This document shows positions 53,385 through 62,871 of a DNA stretch of 64,000 bases, one piece after another (positions within the stretch are counted from its first letter, which is position 1; every line of letters begins with the position of its first letter). Where the stretch lies: positions 73,554 to 137,553 of the forward strand of contig NZ_VKDD01000001.1 of assembly GCF_007097525.1 (NCBI RefSeq), in the 5' to 3' direction. A model generated the notes under the pieces. It was given only the letters and a program-made list of their open reading frames with translations, ran no database searches and was not told where the DNA came from. Source of the stretch: Thalassomonas sp. M1454 (lineage in GTDB: Bacteria > Pseudomonadota > Gammaproteobacteria > Enterobacterales > Alteromonadaceae). A program made the translations under genes and the position numbers.

Positions 53385-54395
53385 ATGGTTAGCTCTTATA
53401 CATTTACCCAAGAATCACAATTAACGGCTAAATTTCAACAAGAAATTGCTGACTTTTGGCTAACAGGTGAGTTCTCCACATTTACCAGCTTTGACGGGCT
53501 CAATATCGCGTTTGCTTTATTTTATTCGCCAAACAACCAGCGCCATATGGTTATTTCTCCTGGTCGTTCAGAAGGCTACTTAAAATATAAAGAAACCGCC
53601 TATGACCTGTTTGCGCAAGGTTATAATGTCGCCATAATAGACCATCGCGGCCAAGGTTTGTCGGAGCGTATGCTCGCTGATCCACACAAAGGCTTTGTAA
53701 GTGACTTTAATGACTATGTGCTCGACTTACAGCACTTTGTACAAAATGTTGTTAAGCCAAAGTTTAATGGCCCACTCTGTCTTATGGCACATTCAATGGG
53801 CTGTGCTATTTCAATCAGGCATCTACAACAATTTCCATATACCTTTAACGCTGCCGTACTTTTATCGCCGATGATTGCTGTTAACGGTGGCGCTATCCCT
53901 AGCTGGGTGGGTAAACCTTTAACTAGCATTAGCTATTACATAGATAGCTTAATATCAAAACAGCCAAGTTATTTTTACAGTTATGGTCCATATCAAGTTA
54001 AAGCTTTTGCTGATAACAAATTAACCAGTTGCGAAACTCGCTATAATATTTTTCAACAAGAGTACCAACTTACTCCCCAATTACAGCTTGGAGGTATAAC
54101 CTTTGCTTGGTTGCAGCAGGCGATTAAGACAGAAGCCAAATTGTTTAAAGATTTAGATAAAATAACTACGCCAGTCTATGTCATTCAAGCAGAGCTAGAC
54201 ACAATAGTAAGAAATGACAAACAAACAAAATTTTGTAAAAAATTACATCAATTGCATCCACAGTCTTGCCCTAACGGCAAACCTTTAATCATAGATAACG
54301 CTTTGCATGAATTGCTATTCGAAGTGGATACGATAAGAAACCAAGCATTAAGCGCTGCCTTAGATTGGTTTGATCTACACGAGAAAGTTAACTGA
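53385..54395 (+). CDS. pldB: Alpha/beta hydrolase, lysophospholipase L2 (PldB)-like
   Basis: A serine hydrolase, probably cleaving lysophospholipids at the inner membrane. The nucleophile elbow is AHSMG with S137. The oxyanion and acid regions follow DHRGQGLSE and a C-terminal DNALHELLFE with the catalytic His. Length 336 is like E. coli PldB (340). No signal peptide. Its last 8 bases overlap the end of fieF on the other strand. Confidence 0.88.
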   Translation: MVSSYTFTQESQLTAKFQQEIADFWLTGEFSTFTSFDGLNIAFALFYSPNNQRHMVISPGRSEGYLKYKETAYDLFAQGYNVAIIDHRGQGLSERMLADPHKGFVSDFNDYVLDLQHFVQNVVKPKFNGPLCLMAHSMGCAISIRHLQQFPYTFNAAVLLSPMIAVNGGAIPSWVGKPLTSISYYIDSLISKQPSYFYSYGPYQVKAFADNKLTSCETRYNIFQQEYQLTPQLQLGGITFAWLQQAIKTEAKLFKDLDKITTPVYVIQAELDTIVRNDKQTKFCKKLHQLHPQSCPNGKPLIIDNALHELLFEVDTIRNQALSAALDWFDLHEKVN

Positions 54396-55290
54396 TTTGT
54401 TTAGTTAATTCTTTCGCTACTACTGACTGCGGGTCTTGGTGGATAAACACCTCGGTATCGTTAAATATTTTAAGTAACTCTTGTTCCACTTCATCTGATA
54501 TCTGATGGGCTTGCAGTAAACTTAAATTATCATCTAACTCTAAATGAAATTGAATAAAGCGCATTTTTCCTGCTTGTCGAGTGCGTAGTTCATGAAAACC
54601 ATGCGCTTTCGGGTGTGAGTTAATTACAGCTTTTATACTTGCTAAATCTTGTTCATCTAGCTCACGATCCATCAAGTCATGAATACTGTGATAAATTATT
54701 TTAACCGCACCACTAAGTAAGAATAAGCCGACGAACACAGTAAAAACACCATCGGCTTGTGGCCAATTATATTGGTTTAAAACTAGAGCTAAAATAACGC
54801 CGGCATTAAGCAATAAATCAGACTGGTAATGCAAAGAGTCGGCACCTATGGCTACCGAGTTAGTTTTACTAATAACGTATTTTTGTACGCTAATTAAGGC
54901 AATGGTTAGCACGATAGCCAGTACACTAATAGCAATAGCAGTTGAGCTATGACTTACTACCTGCGGTGATATAACTCTATCAACGCCATGGAACATTAAT
55001 AAAATAGCTGAGCCAAGTACAAATGATGACTGCATAAGTGCGGCTAGATTTTCTGCTTTACCATGACCAAAGCGATGCTCTTTATCTGCCGGACTTAACG
55101 AAAATCGGATAATAATAAAGCTACAAAGAGAAGCAAATACATCAAGAATTGAATCTGTGGTCGAAGCCAGCATTGCCGACGAGCTAGAAATCCACCAAGC
55201 ATAAAGTTTGCTTACAACTAAAATAGCCGCCACTAAAATAGCCATTTTACTCGCTAACTTAACTAAATTTTCATAACTTTGGTTCGACAT
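54388..55290 (-). CDS. fieF: Cation diffusion facilitator FieF
   Basis: A zinc/iron/cadmium exporter in the inner membrane, driven by protons. Six helices are expected within 300 residues. The DxxxD metal site is D46 and D50 in TTDSILD, and the LHYQSD motif supplies the partner His and Asp. The C-terminal cytoplasmic domain has the DLASIKAVINSHPKAHG fold. I start at ATG 55290 (MSNQSYENLV); the GTG at 55299 is less likely. Confidence 0.94.
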   Translation of the reverse strand: MSNQSYENLVKLASKMAILVAAILVVSKLYAWWISSSSAMLASTTDSILDVFASLCSFIIIRFSLSPADKEHRFGHGKAENLAALMQSSFVLGSAILLMFHGVDRVISPQVVSHSSTAIAISVLAIVLTIALISVQKYVISKTNSVAIGADSLHYQSDLLLNAGVILALVLNQYNWPQADGVFTVFVGLFLLSGAVKIIYHSIHDLMDRELDEQDLASIKAVINSHPKAHGFHELRTRQAGKMRFIQFHLELDDNLSLLQAHQISDEVEQELLKIFNDTEVFIHQDPQSVVAKELTKQIS

Positions 55291-55387
55291 AAATTGCACT
55301 ATTGATGAGATTAATAAAATTATACTTTAAGCTAAAGTTGAGAGCATTGTATACTAGATATTATTTTATATGTAATTGCAGACGAAA

Positions 55388-55852
55388 ATGTTAGATATCG
55401 TACTTTTTGAACCAGAAATCCCACCAAATACAGGCAACATAATTCGTTTATGTGCCAATAGCGGCTTTCGCTTACACTTAATTGAACCACTTGGTTTTGA
55501 CATAGACGATAAACGTCTGCGCCGTGCTGGCCTAGATTACCATGAATTTGCCAATTTAAAATTACATAAAAGCTATGAAGACTTTATTAAAAATGAGCAG
55601 CCGCAACGAGTATATGCCTCAACGACCAAAGCTACTCGCTTTCATGGCGAGGTAGAGTTTAGCGAAGGCGATTACATTATTTTTGGCGCAGAAACTCGTG
55701 GCTTACCTGATTCAGTAAGAGATCAAATTCCAGATCAGGATAAAATTCGCATTCCAATGACCGAAGGCTCTCGCAGCATGAACCTATCAAATTCCGTTGC
55801 TGTTATTGTTTATGAAGCATGGCGTCAGCTTGGTTTTAAGGGTGCAGTATAA
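55388..55852 (+). CDS. trmL: tRNA (cytidine/uridine-2'-O-)-methyltransferase TrmL
   Basis: TrmL methylates the wobble base 2'-OH of tRNA-Leu. It is a minimal SPOUT enzyme with a knotted SAM site. [19 protein letters not shown] opens the protein, FGAETRGLP lies mid-way, and [27 protein letters not shown] forms the knot. ATG 55388 gives 154 residues, close to E. coli (157). An upstream TTG adds four unlikely residues. A compound repeat and terminator follow. Confidence 0.95.
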   Translation: MLDIVLFEPEIPPNTGNIIRLCANSGFRLHLIEPLGFDIDDKRLRRAGLDYHEFANLKLHKSYEDFIKNEQPQRVYASTTKATRFHGEVEFSEGDYIIFGAETRGLPDSVRDQIPDQDKIRIPMTEGSRSMNLSNSVAVIVYEAWRQLGFKGAV

Positions 55853-55860
55853 AACCAAAA

Positions 55861-55991
55861 CAGATTTTATGTTCCCGACAAAATCAGCGCTACCGAAACT
55901 AAACCATCCATGGCGTTTCGGCATACCCCACATCGTGAGGGGCACAGATTTTACGTTCCAGACAAAATCTAAGTACCTACATCCGTGTAGG
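55861..55991. repeat. Compound intergenic repeat of hairpins
   Basis: Two 25-base direct repeats (55861-55885 and 55945-55969) match at 23 positions. Each can fold through GATTTT/AAAATC arms. Between and after them are three more hairpins: 55893-55921 (7-bp stem with CCATCCATGG inside), 55926-55942 (CCCC/GGGG) and 55976-55991 (CCTACA/TGTAGG). The loops share a CATC..TG theme. I recall similar CATCCATG-type elements in Shewanella and Colwellia intergenic DNA. Confidence 0.65.
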
Positions 55992-55992
55992 C

Positions 55993-56024
55993 AAAAAAAA
56001 ACCGCTCAATTGAGCGGTTTTTTA
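55993..56024. terminator. Bidirectional rho-independent terminator
   Basis: The perfect palindrome AACCGCTCAATTGAGCGGTT with A and T runs outside lies between convergent trmL and gpsA. Confidence 0.93.
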
Positions 56025-56041
56025 TCATAAATTAGTTAAGC

Positions 56042-57046
56042 TTACTCGCTTGTCTTATTGCGTCCAAGTAGCTGTAATGCAGCTTCTTTTGCCGACTTAC
56101 CTTGATATAAAACTTGATAAACTTGCTCTACGATAGGCATTTCAACATTGTTACGCTCGGCTAACATGTAGACTTCTTTAGCATTTCTATAGCCTTCAAC
56201 CACCTGACCAATATTTTCAATCGCGGTATCAACTGTTTCCCCAGCCCCTAAAGCGAGGCCAAAGCGTCGATTACGGGATTGATTATCGGTACACGTTAGG
56301 ACTAAATCACCTAAACCAGCCATACCCATAAAGGTTTTTGGATCAGCACCTACTGCAGCACCTAAACGACTCATTTCGGCTAAGCCACGAGTAATTAAAG
56401 CTGTTCTAGCATTCGCACCAAAACCTATGCCATCGGCAATTCCGGCGCCAATTGCAATAACGTTCTTAACGGCACCACCAAGCTGTACTCCGATGAAATC
56501 ATCGTTAAGGTACACTCTAAATGTTTTTTCACAGTGTAAAAGTTCAGATAGAGTATGAGCAAAATCAGCATCAGTAGACGCTAAAGAAATAGCCGTTGGC
56601 ATACCTGCAGCCATTTCTTTAGCAAAGGTAGGCCCTGAAAGAACTGCTAAACTCGTGTCAGCACCTAAAATATCAGTGGCAACTTCTTGCAGTAAACGCC
56701 CTTCAAGTGGGTCTAAACCTTTTGTAGCCCAGGCAATTTTGTGCTCTTTAGTTAAAAATGGCTTTATTAGCTCTAACATTTTAACAAAAGCGTGGCTTGG
56801 TACGACTACAAGTAAATTTTTACTCGCTTTTACCGCTGTTTCTAAATCAGCTATTAGCTCTAAAGAATCAGGAAAAGTAAAACCAGGCAAATACTTATCA
56901 TTACTTCGTGATGCTGCCATGGCTGCAACATGCTCATTTGAGCGCCCCCAAAGTAAGGTTTTATGCTTATTTCTAGCTAAGCAGAATGCTAGAGCAGTAC
57001 CATAAGATCCTGCTCCAATCACACTGATATCAGCTTGCATCGACAT
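56042..57046 (-). CDS. gpsA: Glycerol-3-phosphate dehydrogenase GpsA
   Basis: GpsA makes sn-glycerol 3-phosphate from dihydroxyacetone phosphate for phospholipid synthesis. The Rossmann motif [10 protein letters not shown] is at about 11-20. [41 protein letters not shown] and GDLVLTCTD follow. Length 334 against 339 in E. coli. Its ATG overlaps the secB stop by one base, the same secB-gpsA order as in E. coli. Confidence 0.97.
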   Translation of the reverse strand: MSMQADISVIGAGSYGTALAFCLARNKHKTLLWGRSNEHVAAMAASRSNDKYLPGFTFPDSLELIADLETAVKASKNLLVVVPSHAFVKMLELIKPFLTKEHKIAWATKGLDPLEGRLLQEVATDILGADTSLAVLSGPTFAKEMAAGMPTAISLASTDADFAHTLSELLHCEKTFRVYLNDDFIGVQLGGAVKNVIAIGAGIADGIGFGANARTALITRGLAEMSRLGAAVGADPKTFMGMAGLGDLVLTCTDNQSRNRRFGLALGAGETVDTAIENIGQVVEGYRNAKEVYMLAERNNVEMPIVEQVYQVLYQGKSAKEAALQLLGRNKTSE

Positions 57047-57549
57047 TAAGCGTCTGCAGTTTGTTGTGCTGCTTTTGCTTGTTCTGCACGTTGTTGAACG
57101 TAAGAAGCAAATAACGCATCAAAGTTTACAGGAGCTAAGTTTAATTGTGGGAATGTACCACGAGATACTAAGCTACTTACCACTTCACGTGCGTATGGGA
57201 AAAGAGTGTTAGGACAGAATGAACCTAATGTATGAGCCATTTGTGCTTCAGGCATGTTACCAATAGTAAAGATACCGGCTTGTTGAACTTCACATAAGAA
57301 AGCAACTTCTTCGCCTAAGTTAGCAGTTACAGTTAATGATAAAACAACTTCAAAAGTACCCTCTGCTAATTTATTAGATTTAGTATCTAAATCTAATTTA
57401 ATTTCTGGCTGCCATTCTTTTTGAAAAATAGCTGGACCTGCTGGCGACTCAAAAGATACATCTTTAGTGTAAACTCTTTGAATTGCGAATTGTGGTTGTG
57501 CTGGAGCTGATTGGTCAGCACCGTTTGTTGCTTGGTTTTCTTCAGACAT
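57046..57549 (-). CDS. secB: Protein-export chaperone SecB
   Basis: SecB is the tetrameric cytoplasmic chaperone that keeps precursors unfolded for Sec[17 protein letters not shown] opens the domain; [29 protein letters not shown] and [15 protein letters not shown] are signature blocks. The C-terminus is Ala/Gln-rich. Length 167 against 155 in E. coli. It sits between grxC and gpsA. Confidence 0.97.
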   Translation of the reverse strand: MSEENQATNGADQSAPAQPQFAIQRVYTKDVSFESPAGPAIFQKEWQPEIKLDLDTKSNKLAEGTFEVVLSLTVTANLGEEVAFLCEVQQAGIFTIGNMPEAQMAHTLGSFCPNTLFPYAREVVSSLVSRGTFPQLNLAPVNFDALFASYVQQRAEQAKAAQQTADA

Positions 57550-57604
57550 TATCTGTACTTCCTAAAATTTAATTAATTACATTGTAGTCTGGGCTACAAA
57601 TTAT

Positions 57605-57862
57605 TTACTCGGCTAATAACGTATCTAGTTCTTGTTTATATTCAAGAGCCATTAAATCATCACAGCCACCTATCACTTGATCATTAATAAAGATCTGTGG
57701 AACTGTCATGCCGCCTTTACTGCGTTCTATCATTTCAACTCGTTTTTCCGGCTGTTTATCAATACTAATTTCAGTATATGAAACTTGCTTTTGATCTAAC
57801 AAAGCCTTTGCTCTTATACAGTAAGGGCAATAATCACGAGTATAAATTGTTACGTTAGCCAT
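57605..57862 (-). CDS. grxC: Glutaredoxin 3 (GrxC)
   Basis: A dithiol glutaredoxin of 85 residues with the active site CPYC at C12-C15. TVPQIFI supplies the cis-proline and GGCDDL binds glutathione. It lies between yibN and secB, as in E. coli. Confidence 0.96.
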   Translation of the reverse strand: MANVTIYTRDYCPYCIRAKALLDQKQVSYTEISIDKQPEKRVEMIERSKGGMTVPQIFINDQVIGGCDDLMALEYKQELDTLLAE

Positions 57863-57884
57863 TTTTTCGCCTTAATAAGTAATA

Positions 57885-58313
57885 TTACTTGGTAACAGGT
57901 AAATTAGCTGATTGCCAACCTGAGAAGCCACCTTTCAATGAACTTACTTGGCTAAATCCTGCTTTTAATAACTTTCTTGCTACAGGTAAAGCAGTCATTC
58001 CTGCTGTACATACTACAATAATGGGTTTGTCTTTTGCTTTTTCAAGGCCTTGTAACTGGTTATTGTTAATTTTTTCTACAGCAAGGTGCTTAGAACCTAA
58101 GATATGGCCCTTTTTGAAATCCGCTTCGCTACGAATATCAATTACTTGTGCATCTTCGCGGTTAACTAACAAAGTTAACTCTTGAGTATTAATTTCTTTA
58201 ACTGGCGACAATTTACTTTTGATAGTAATAAATACCAGCATACTTGCAATTGCTAACCAAGCCATTGATAACATCGCGTTATTCTCAGCAAAAGTAATTA
58301 GTTGTTCCATCAT
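57885..58313 (-). CDS. yibN: Rhodanese-like membrane protein YibN
   Basis: One N-terminal helix (about 13-31) anchors a cytoplasmic rhodanese domain (about 38-140). The catalytic loop is VVCTAGMTA with C102, so sulfur transfer is possible. Length 142. It is the first gene of yibN-grxC-secB-gpsA, divergent from gpmI, exactly as in E. coli. The physiological role is not settled. Confidence 0.92.
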   Translation of the reverse strand: MMEQLITFAENNAMLSMAWLAIASMLVFITIKSKLSPVKEINTQELTLLVNREDAQVIDIRSEADFKKGHILGSKHLAVEKINNNQLQGLEKAKDKPIIVVCTAGMTALPVARKLLKAGFSQVSSLKGGFSGWQSANLPVTK

Positions 58314-58332
58314 TATGTTCTTCTCTATTTGA

Positions 58333-58348
58333 TTTGGTCATAACCAAA
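58333..58348. other. Small palindrome upstream of yibN
   Basis: TTTGGTCATAACCAAA has 6-bp arms and a 4-base centre, 20 bases before the yibN start. It could be an operator; one chance occurrence in AT-rich DNA is also plausible. Confidence 0.25.
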
Positions 58349-58522
58349 AATATGGCTATTGGTAAAAATTTAAGAGCAATAGTATACCTTTTGCGCCGAT
58401 AGCAAGTCTATTTAAAAAAAATTAGCCAACAAAAGCAGACAAACCTAGCCCTGAAGCATTATATTTGGCAGAATCAAGGAACTTACGTTTAAAATCAACA
58501 GATACATTATCAGGGCAGAACA

Positions 58523-60067
58523 ATGAGCAATAAAAAATCTATGGTGTTATTAATTCTCGATGGCTGGGGTTATCGTAAAAACAGCGAATCGAATGCCATT
58601 TTTCATGCTAACACTCCAGTAATGGATAAACTTATGCAAGAACGACCAAACATGCTTATTGAGACTTCTGGTATGGCGGTTGGTTTACCTGATGGTCAAA
58701 TGGGTAACTCAGAAGTTGGCCATGTTAACCTTGGCGCTGGACGCATCGTTTATCAGGATTTCACCCGTATTACCAAAGCGATTGAAACTGGCGATTTTAA
58801 ACAAAACGATACTCTTATATCTGCTATCGATGGCGCTGTTAGCCAAGATAAAGCTGTACATGTATTTGGCTTGCTTTCTCCTGGTGGCGTACACAGCCAC
58901 GAAGATCACATCTTAGCCTTACTCGATATGGCGGCAGAGCGCGGCGCAACTAAAGTGTATTTGCACGCCTTTTTAGACGGACGCGATACACCACCAAGAA
59001 GCGCAGCTGATCCACTAACGAAAGCAGAACAAAAATTTGCTGAACTAGGTAATGGACAAATCGCCTCTATTATTGGCCGCTATTATGCAATGGACAGAGA
59101 TCAGCGTTGGGATAGAGTTGAAGCTGCTTATAACGTTATGGTTTGTGGTGAAGGTTTACACACAGCTAATACGGCATCAGAGGCATTAGCAGCCGCTTAC
59201 GCACGCGATGAAAACGATGAATTTGTTGGTGCAACCGCAATTTTAGATGCCAATGGCAATGCCATAGAAGTTAATGACGGCGATTCAATGATTTTTATGA
59301 ATTTCAGAGCCGATAGAGCACGCCAATTTAGCCGCTGTTTTACCGAACCTGACTTTTCTGGTTTTAGCAGAAAGAAACAACCTAAATTGCACGAGTTTGT
59401 GATGTTAACTCAGTACGCTGCCGATATTGATGCGCCAGCCGCTTACCCTCCTGTTGAATTAAACAATGTTTTAGGCGAATGGTTAGAAAAGCATAACAAA
59501 ACGCAACTGCGTATTTCTGAAACGGAAAAATATGCCCATGTCACATTTTTCTTTAGTGGCGGCCGAGAAGATACATTTAAAGGAGAAGAGCGTATATTAA
59601 TCCCTTCTCCGCAAGTTGCTACTTATGACTTACAACCTGAAATGAATTCAGTATTACTTACCGATAAATTAGTTGCAGCTATTGAAAGTGGCGAGCATGA
59701 CTTAATTATTTGTAATTACCCGAACGGTGACATGGTAGGCCACACAGGTAAATTTGATGCTGCAGTTAAAGCCTGCGAAGCAGTTGATACTGCTATTGGT
59801 CGTGTGGTCTCTGCCCTAGAAAAGACTGGCGGAGAGTGTTTAATTACCGCCGATCACGGTAATGCTGAAATGATGGTTAATGCTACCAGCGGCCAGGCTC
59901 ATACAGCTCATACTTGTGAACCTGTACCTCTTATCTATGTTGGCCGTAATGCAACACCAAGTAATACCGGAGCATTAAGCGATATAGCGCCTACTTTGTT
60001 AGAGCTTATGGCAATGGAGCAGCCTAGCGAAATGACGGGCAGCTCTTTAATGAAGGTTACAGATTAA
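58523..60067 (+). CDS. gpmI: 2,3-bisphosphoglycerate-independent phosphoglycerate mutase GpmI
   Basis: It interconverts 3- and 2-phosphoglycerate using manganese. D13 (ILDGWG) binds metal and S63 in [11 protein letters not shown] is the phosphorylated nucleophile. [27 protein letters not shown] and ITADHGNAE are signature blocks. Length 514 as in E. coli. It starts after CAGGGCAG and is followed by envC 7 bases later. Confidence 0.97.
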   Translation: MSNKKSMVLLILDGWGYRKNSESNAIFHANTPVMDKLMQERPNMLIETSGMAVGLPDGQMGNSEVGHVNLGAGRIVYQDFTRITKAIETGDFKQNDTLISAIDGAVSQDKAVHVFGLLSPGGVHSHEDHILALLDMAAERGATKVYLHAFLDGRDTPPRSAADPLTKAEQKFAELGNGQIASIIGRYYAMDRDQRWDRVEAAYNVMVCGEGLHTANTASEALAAAYARDENDEFVGATAILDANGNAIEVNDGDSMIFMNFRADRARQFSRCFTEPDFSGFSRKKQPKLHEFVMLTQYAADIDAPAAYPPVELNNVLGEWLEKHNKTQLRISETEKYAHVTFFFSGGREDTFKGEERILIPSPQVATYDLQPEMNSVLLTDKLVAAIESGEHDLIICNYPNGDMVGHTGKFDAAVKACEAVDTAIGRVVSALEKTGGECLITADHGNAEMMVNATSGQAHTAHTCEPVPLIYVGRNATPSNTGALSDIAPTLLELMAMEQPSEMTGSSLMKVTD

Positions 60068-60074
60068 TTTTATC

Positions 60075-61244
60075 TTGATTATTGTCTCCAAAAAACACTC
60101 TAATTTAGCAAAGATATGCCTCAAACGAGGCATATCGATTGTGCTTATCTGCCACTTAGCTTTATTGAGTCAGCAAAGCTTTGCTCAGAGTAGTTCGCAA
60201 AAGAGTGATTTGAATGCAGTTAAAAATAAAATTGAACAACAAAAAAAATCAATCAAATTAACCAGTAAACAGCAAAAAGAAATTGAGAAAAAACTAAAGC
60301 AAGATGATTTAGCCATAGCTTCAACAGCAAAAAAAATGAATGAGCTAAAACAGAACAAGCAAGTTGTAACAGATAAAATAAGCACTCTTAATAAGCAGCA
60401 AAAAGAGTTACTAGTAAAGAAACAACAGCAAGAAGATGTTTTAGCTGAACAAATTCGGAGCGCCTACTCTGCCGGTCATCACGACTATTTAAAATTATTA
60501 CTAAATCAGCAAGGGCCAAGTGACGTCGATAGAACGTTAACCTATTATCAGTACTTAAATGATGCCCGTATTCAGAGCATAGATAACTTTAAAGAAGTAA
60601 TTACGCAATTAAAATCGGTAGAACAGCAACAGCAGCAGCAAGCTGAAGAATTAGAAGCTTTAGTGAATAAACAACTTGCTCAGAAGCAAGCTTTAGAAAC
60701 ACAGCGTAGTGAGCGTAAACAGACCCTCAAAACCTTAAATTCACAAATATTGTCAAGTAAACAGCGTTTGAATAAATTAGAGGGTGAAGAAAAGTCGCTT
60801 ATTCAAGCGTTAGCTAGAATACAAGCACAGCTACAAAAAGAGCAAGAGTTAAAAGGCCTGAGTAAATTAAAGAATAAATTACGCTGGCCAGCAAAAGGTA
60901 CACTAACCCATAGATTTGGCACTAAAAAGCAAGGCTACTTGCGCTGGAAAGGTGTGTATTTAAGCTCTCGATTGGGCCGAGATGTTACCGCTATCCATAA
61001 TGGCACAGTTCTCTTTGCCGATTGGCTTAAAGGCTATGGTTTAGTTGTGGTCTTAGACCATGGTGAAGGCTATATGAGCTTATATGGTCATAATCAAGCC
61101 TTACTTAAGAACGTTGGCGATAGAGTAGAAATAGGCGAGCCTATTGCGCTTGTTGGTCAAAGTGGTGGGCAAAGCCAAACCGGTTTGTATTTCGAAATTC
61201 GCCATAAAGGTAAACCGGTCAACCCTAAACTTTGGTGTAAGTAG
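60075..61244 (+). CDS. envC: Murein hydrolase activator EnvC
   Basis: A periplasmic coiled-coil and LytM-like protein that activates AmiA and AmiB at the septum. A signal peptide ends near SQQSFAQ (about residue 38). A long Lys/Gln coiled coil fills about 45-265. The C-terminal peptidase M23-like domain lacks zinc ligands: RWKGVYLSS stands where HxGxD is expected and GLYFEIR where HxHFE is. It is thus an activator, not an enzyme. The start is a TTG without a clear ribosome site; a GTG at 60141 is the alternative but shortens the signal peptide. Confidence 0.9.
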   Translation: MIIVSKKHSNLAKICLKRGISIVLICHLALLSQQSFAQSSSQKSDLNAVKNKIEQQKKSIKLTSKQQKEIEKKLKQDDLAIASTAKKMNELKQNKQVVTDKISTLNKQQKELLVKKQQQEDVLAEQIRSAYSAGHHDYLKLLLNQQGPSDVDRTLTYYQYLNDARIQSIDNFKEVITQLKSVEQQQQQQAEELEALVNKQLAQKQALETQRSERKQTLKTLNSQILSSKQRLNKLEGEEKSLIQALARIQAQLQKEQELKGLSKLKNKLRWPAKGTLTHRFGTKKQGYLRWKGVYLSSRLGRDVTAIHNGTVLFADWLKGYGLVVVLDHGEGYMSLYGHNQALLKNVGDRVEIGEPIALVGQSGGQSQTGLYFEIRHKGKPVNPKLWCK

Positions 61245-61251
61245 CTAAACT

Positions 61252-61830
61252 CTAGCTACTTGCTCCACCTACTACTAAATTAGTTTTAACTGAAGACTTA
61301 ACCACTATAACTGTGCCAGCAAACCAATCTTGCGTGGCTTGTTTACGCTTATTAAATAACATCACAATAAATTCGCTCGCTAACCAATAAGAAAATAACT
61401 GCGCACAAATTACAGCCTCATCAGCAGCCAAGCTAGAAAGATAAGCTTCTCGAGCAAAAAAGCTAAGCTCACTAAAATAATTAAAATCAATCTGATAAAT
61501 TGCAGATAGCGCGATAAATGCTCCGCACATTGCAAAGACTAAATCGACCACACCCCGCTTAAAAGCGACTTTTTTATCAATTCGCTGCATCTGTATGTTA
61601 AGAACTTGGATCCCCATAATGTGTTTGCCAAGAGTCGCGCCAAAACGAGCATGAAAATAATAGCTATAAAACCAATAAGCAAAGTGGCTAAATAACAAAG
61701 CCAATATCGCCACAGAAATATCAATAAAAGCTAAGCTACTAATCACTAACATAGGAATTAAAATTAATAAGCCATCGATGGCATTGGCAAATAAACGCTG
61801 CATCATGTTTGCGTAAACAACATTGTTCAT
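61252..61830 (-). CDS. RDD family membrane protein
   Basis: A 192-residue protein with four likely helices. The N-terminal RLFANAIDGLLILIPML has the Arg-x-x-x-x-x-Asp pattern that defines RDD, and FGATLGKHIMGIQVLN and FKRGVVDLVF are further signatures. RDD proteins are poorly known; some move cations. It stands alone, convergent with envC and divergent from the YibQ gene, and separates two genes that are adjacent in E. coli. Confidence 0.82.
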   Translation of the reverse strand: MNNVVYANMMQRLFANAIDGLLILIPMLVISSLAFIDISVAILALLFSHFAYWFYSYYFHARFGATLGKHIMGIQVLNIQMQRIDKKVAFKRGVVDLVFAMCGAFIALSAIYQIDFNYFSELSFFAREAYLSSLAADEAVICAQLFSYWLASEFIVMLFNKRKQATQDWFAGTVIVVKSSVKTNLVVGGASS

Positions 61831-62076
61831 ATTTCATCCTAATAATGATTAATAATAAACATACTCTACTGCTACAACTAAATGTAATCAAGCTGTAATC
61901 GATTTATTATCTTCTGTAACCCTTGCTGTTAAAGGGTTTGTTAGAAACTATTTAAATAAATGTTATAGTTAATCGATTTTATCTTTAATTATTGTTATTC
62001 TGATAATCATAAATATGAATGCTAACTTTGATTATTAGCATTTAAATCAATAATTAATAAAAATAAGAATTTTCCT

Positions 62077-62862
62077 GTGCGTATTTTTTTCTCTCTTGTT
62101 ATTTTTGTTTCAACTCAAGCTTTTGCATTTAATGTAGACAAAGTCGCCATTGTAATCGATGATATTGGTTGGCGTGCTACAGATAAAACAGCGCTAAATT
62201 TACCCAAGCAAGTTACCTTCTCAGTGTTACCACACACTCCTTTTGGACGAAGCCTTGCTGAGCAAAGCAATAAACAAAACCGAGAAGTTTTATTGCATGT
62301 ACCTATGGAGTCTATTAATAACCGAACACTAGGTCCTGGGGCGCTTACCTCAAATATGGCAGAGGAAAGCGTACATCAAGTTTTAGCGGCTTCTATTGCT
62401 GATATTCCCCATGTAATAGGCATTAACAATCATATGGGTAGCAAATTAACGCAGATGTCTGAGCCTATGTCATGGACGATGAATTTTTTAAAAGACAATG
62501 ATTTGTTTTTTTTAGATTCTAAAACGAGTCAATATTCACAAGCTGAATATATAGCTCAGCAAGTAGGGATCCCAAGCTTGCATCGCCATATATTTTTAGA
62601 TAATAAAATTGATGAACAATATATAGAAAAGCAATTTGAAAAACTTGTTCGTTCAAGTAAAAAATATGGCAATGTGATTGCTATAGCACACCCTCATCCA
62701 GAAACCATTAAGGTTTTACAAAAGATGATCCCTGTATTAGCTAGCAATAATATTGAACTGGTAGCTATTTCTCAGTTACTGCCAACCGATCACCCAGTCA
62801 GATTAGCCCAACAAGCGAAATCATTACCACAAAGTTCTGATGGTGAAAGCCTATTAGAGTAA
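62077..62862 (+). CDS. Divergent polysaccharide deacetylase family protein (YibQ-like)
   Basis: A 261-residue secreted or periplasmic protein with a short signal peptide ending near TQAFAF. The NodB-like fold includes VAIVIDDIGWR (D28, D29), LLHVPMES, INNHMGSKL and FLDSKTS. E. coli YibQ lies next to envC, which supports a cell-wall link. It starts with GTG. The catalytic activity of the family is not established. Confidence 0.87.
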   Translation: MRIFFSLVIFVSTQAFAFNVDKVAIVIDDIGWRATDKTALNLPKQVTFSVLPHTPFGRSLAEQSNKQNREVLLHVPMESINNRTLGPGALTSNMAEESVHQVLAASIADIPHVIGINNHMGSKLTQMSEPMSWTMNFLKDNDLFFLDSKTSQYSQAEYIAQQVGIPSLHRHIFLDNKIDEQYIEKQFEKLVRSSKKYGNVIAIAHPHPETIKVLQKMIPVLASNNIELVAISQLLPTDHPVRLAQQAKSLPQSSDGESLLE

Positions 62863-62871
62863 GCAAATAGC

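Noticed and set aside
55797-56030. Frame running through the end of trmL, the hairpin repeat and the terminator
   Set aside because: It overlaps trmL and is made of repeat sequence; not a credible gene.
61831-62076. AT-rich 246-base gap before the YibQ-like gene as a possible small RNA or riboswitch
   Set aside because: No stable stem, terminator or known motif was found; it is probably just promoter sequence.
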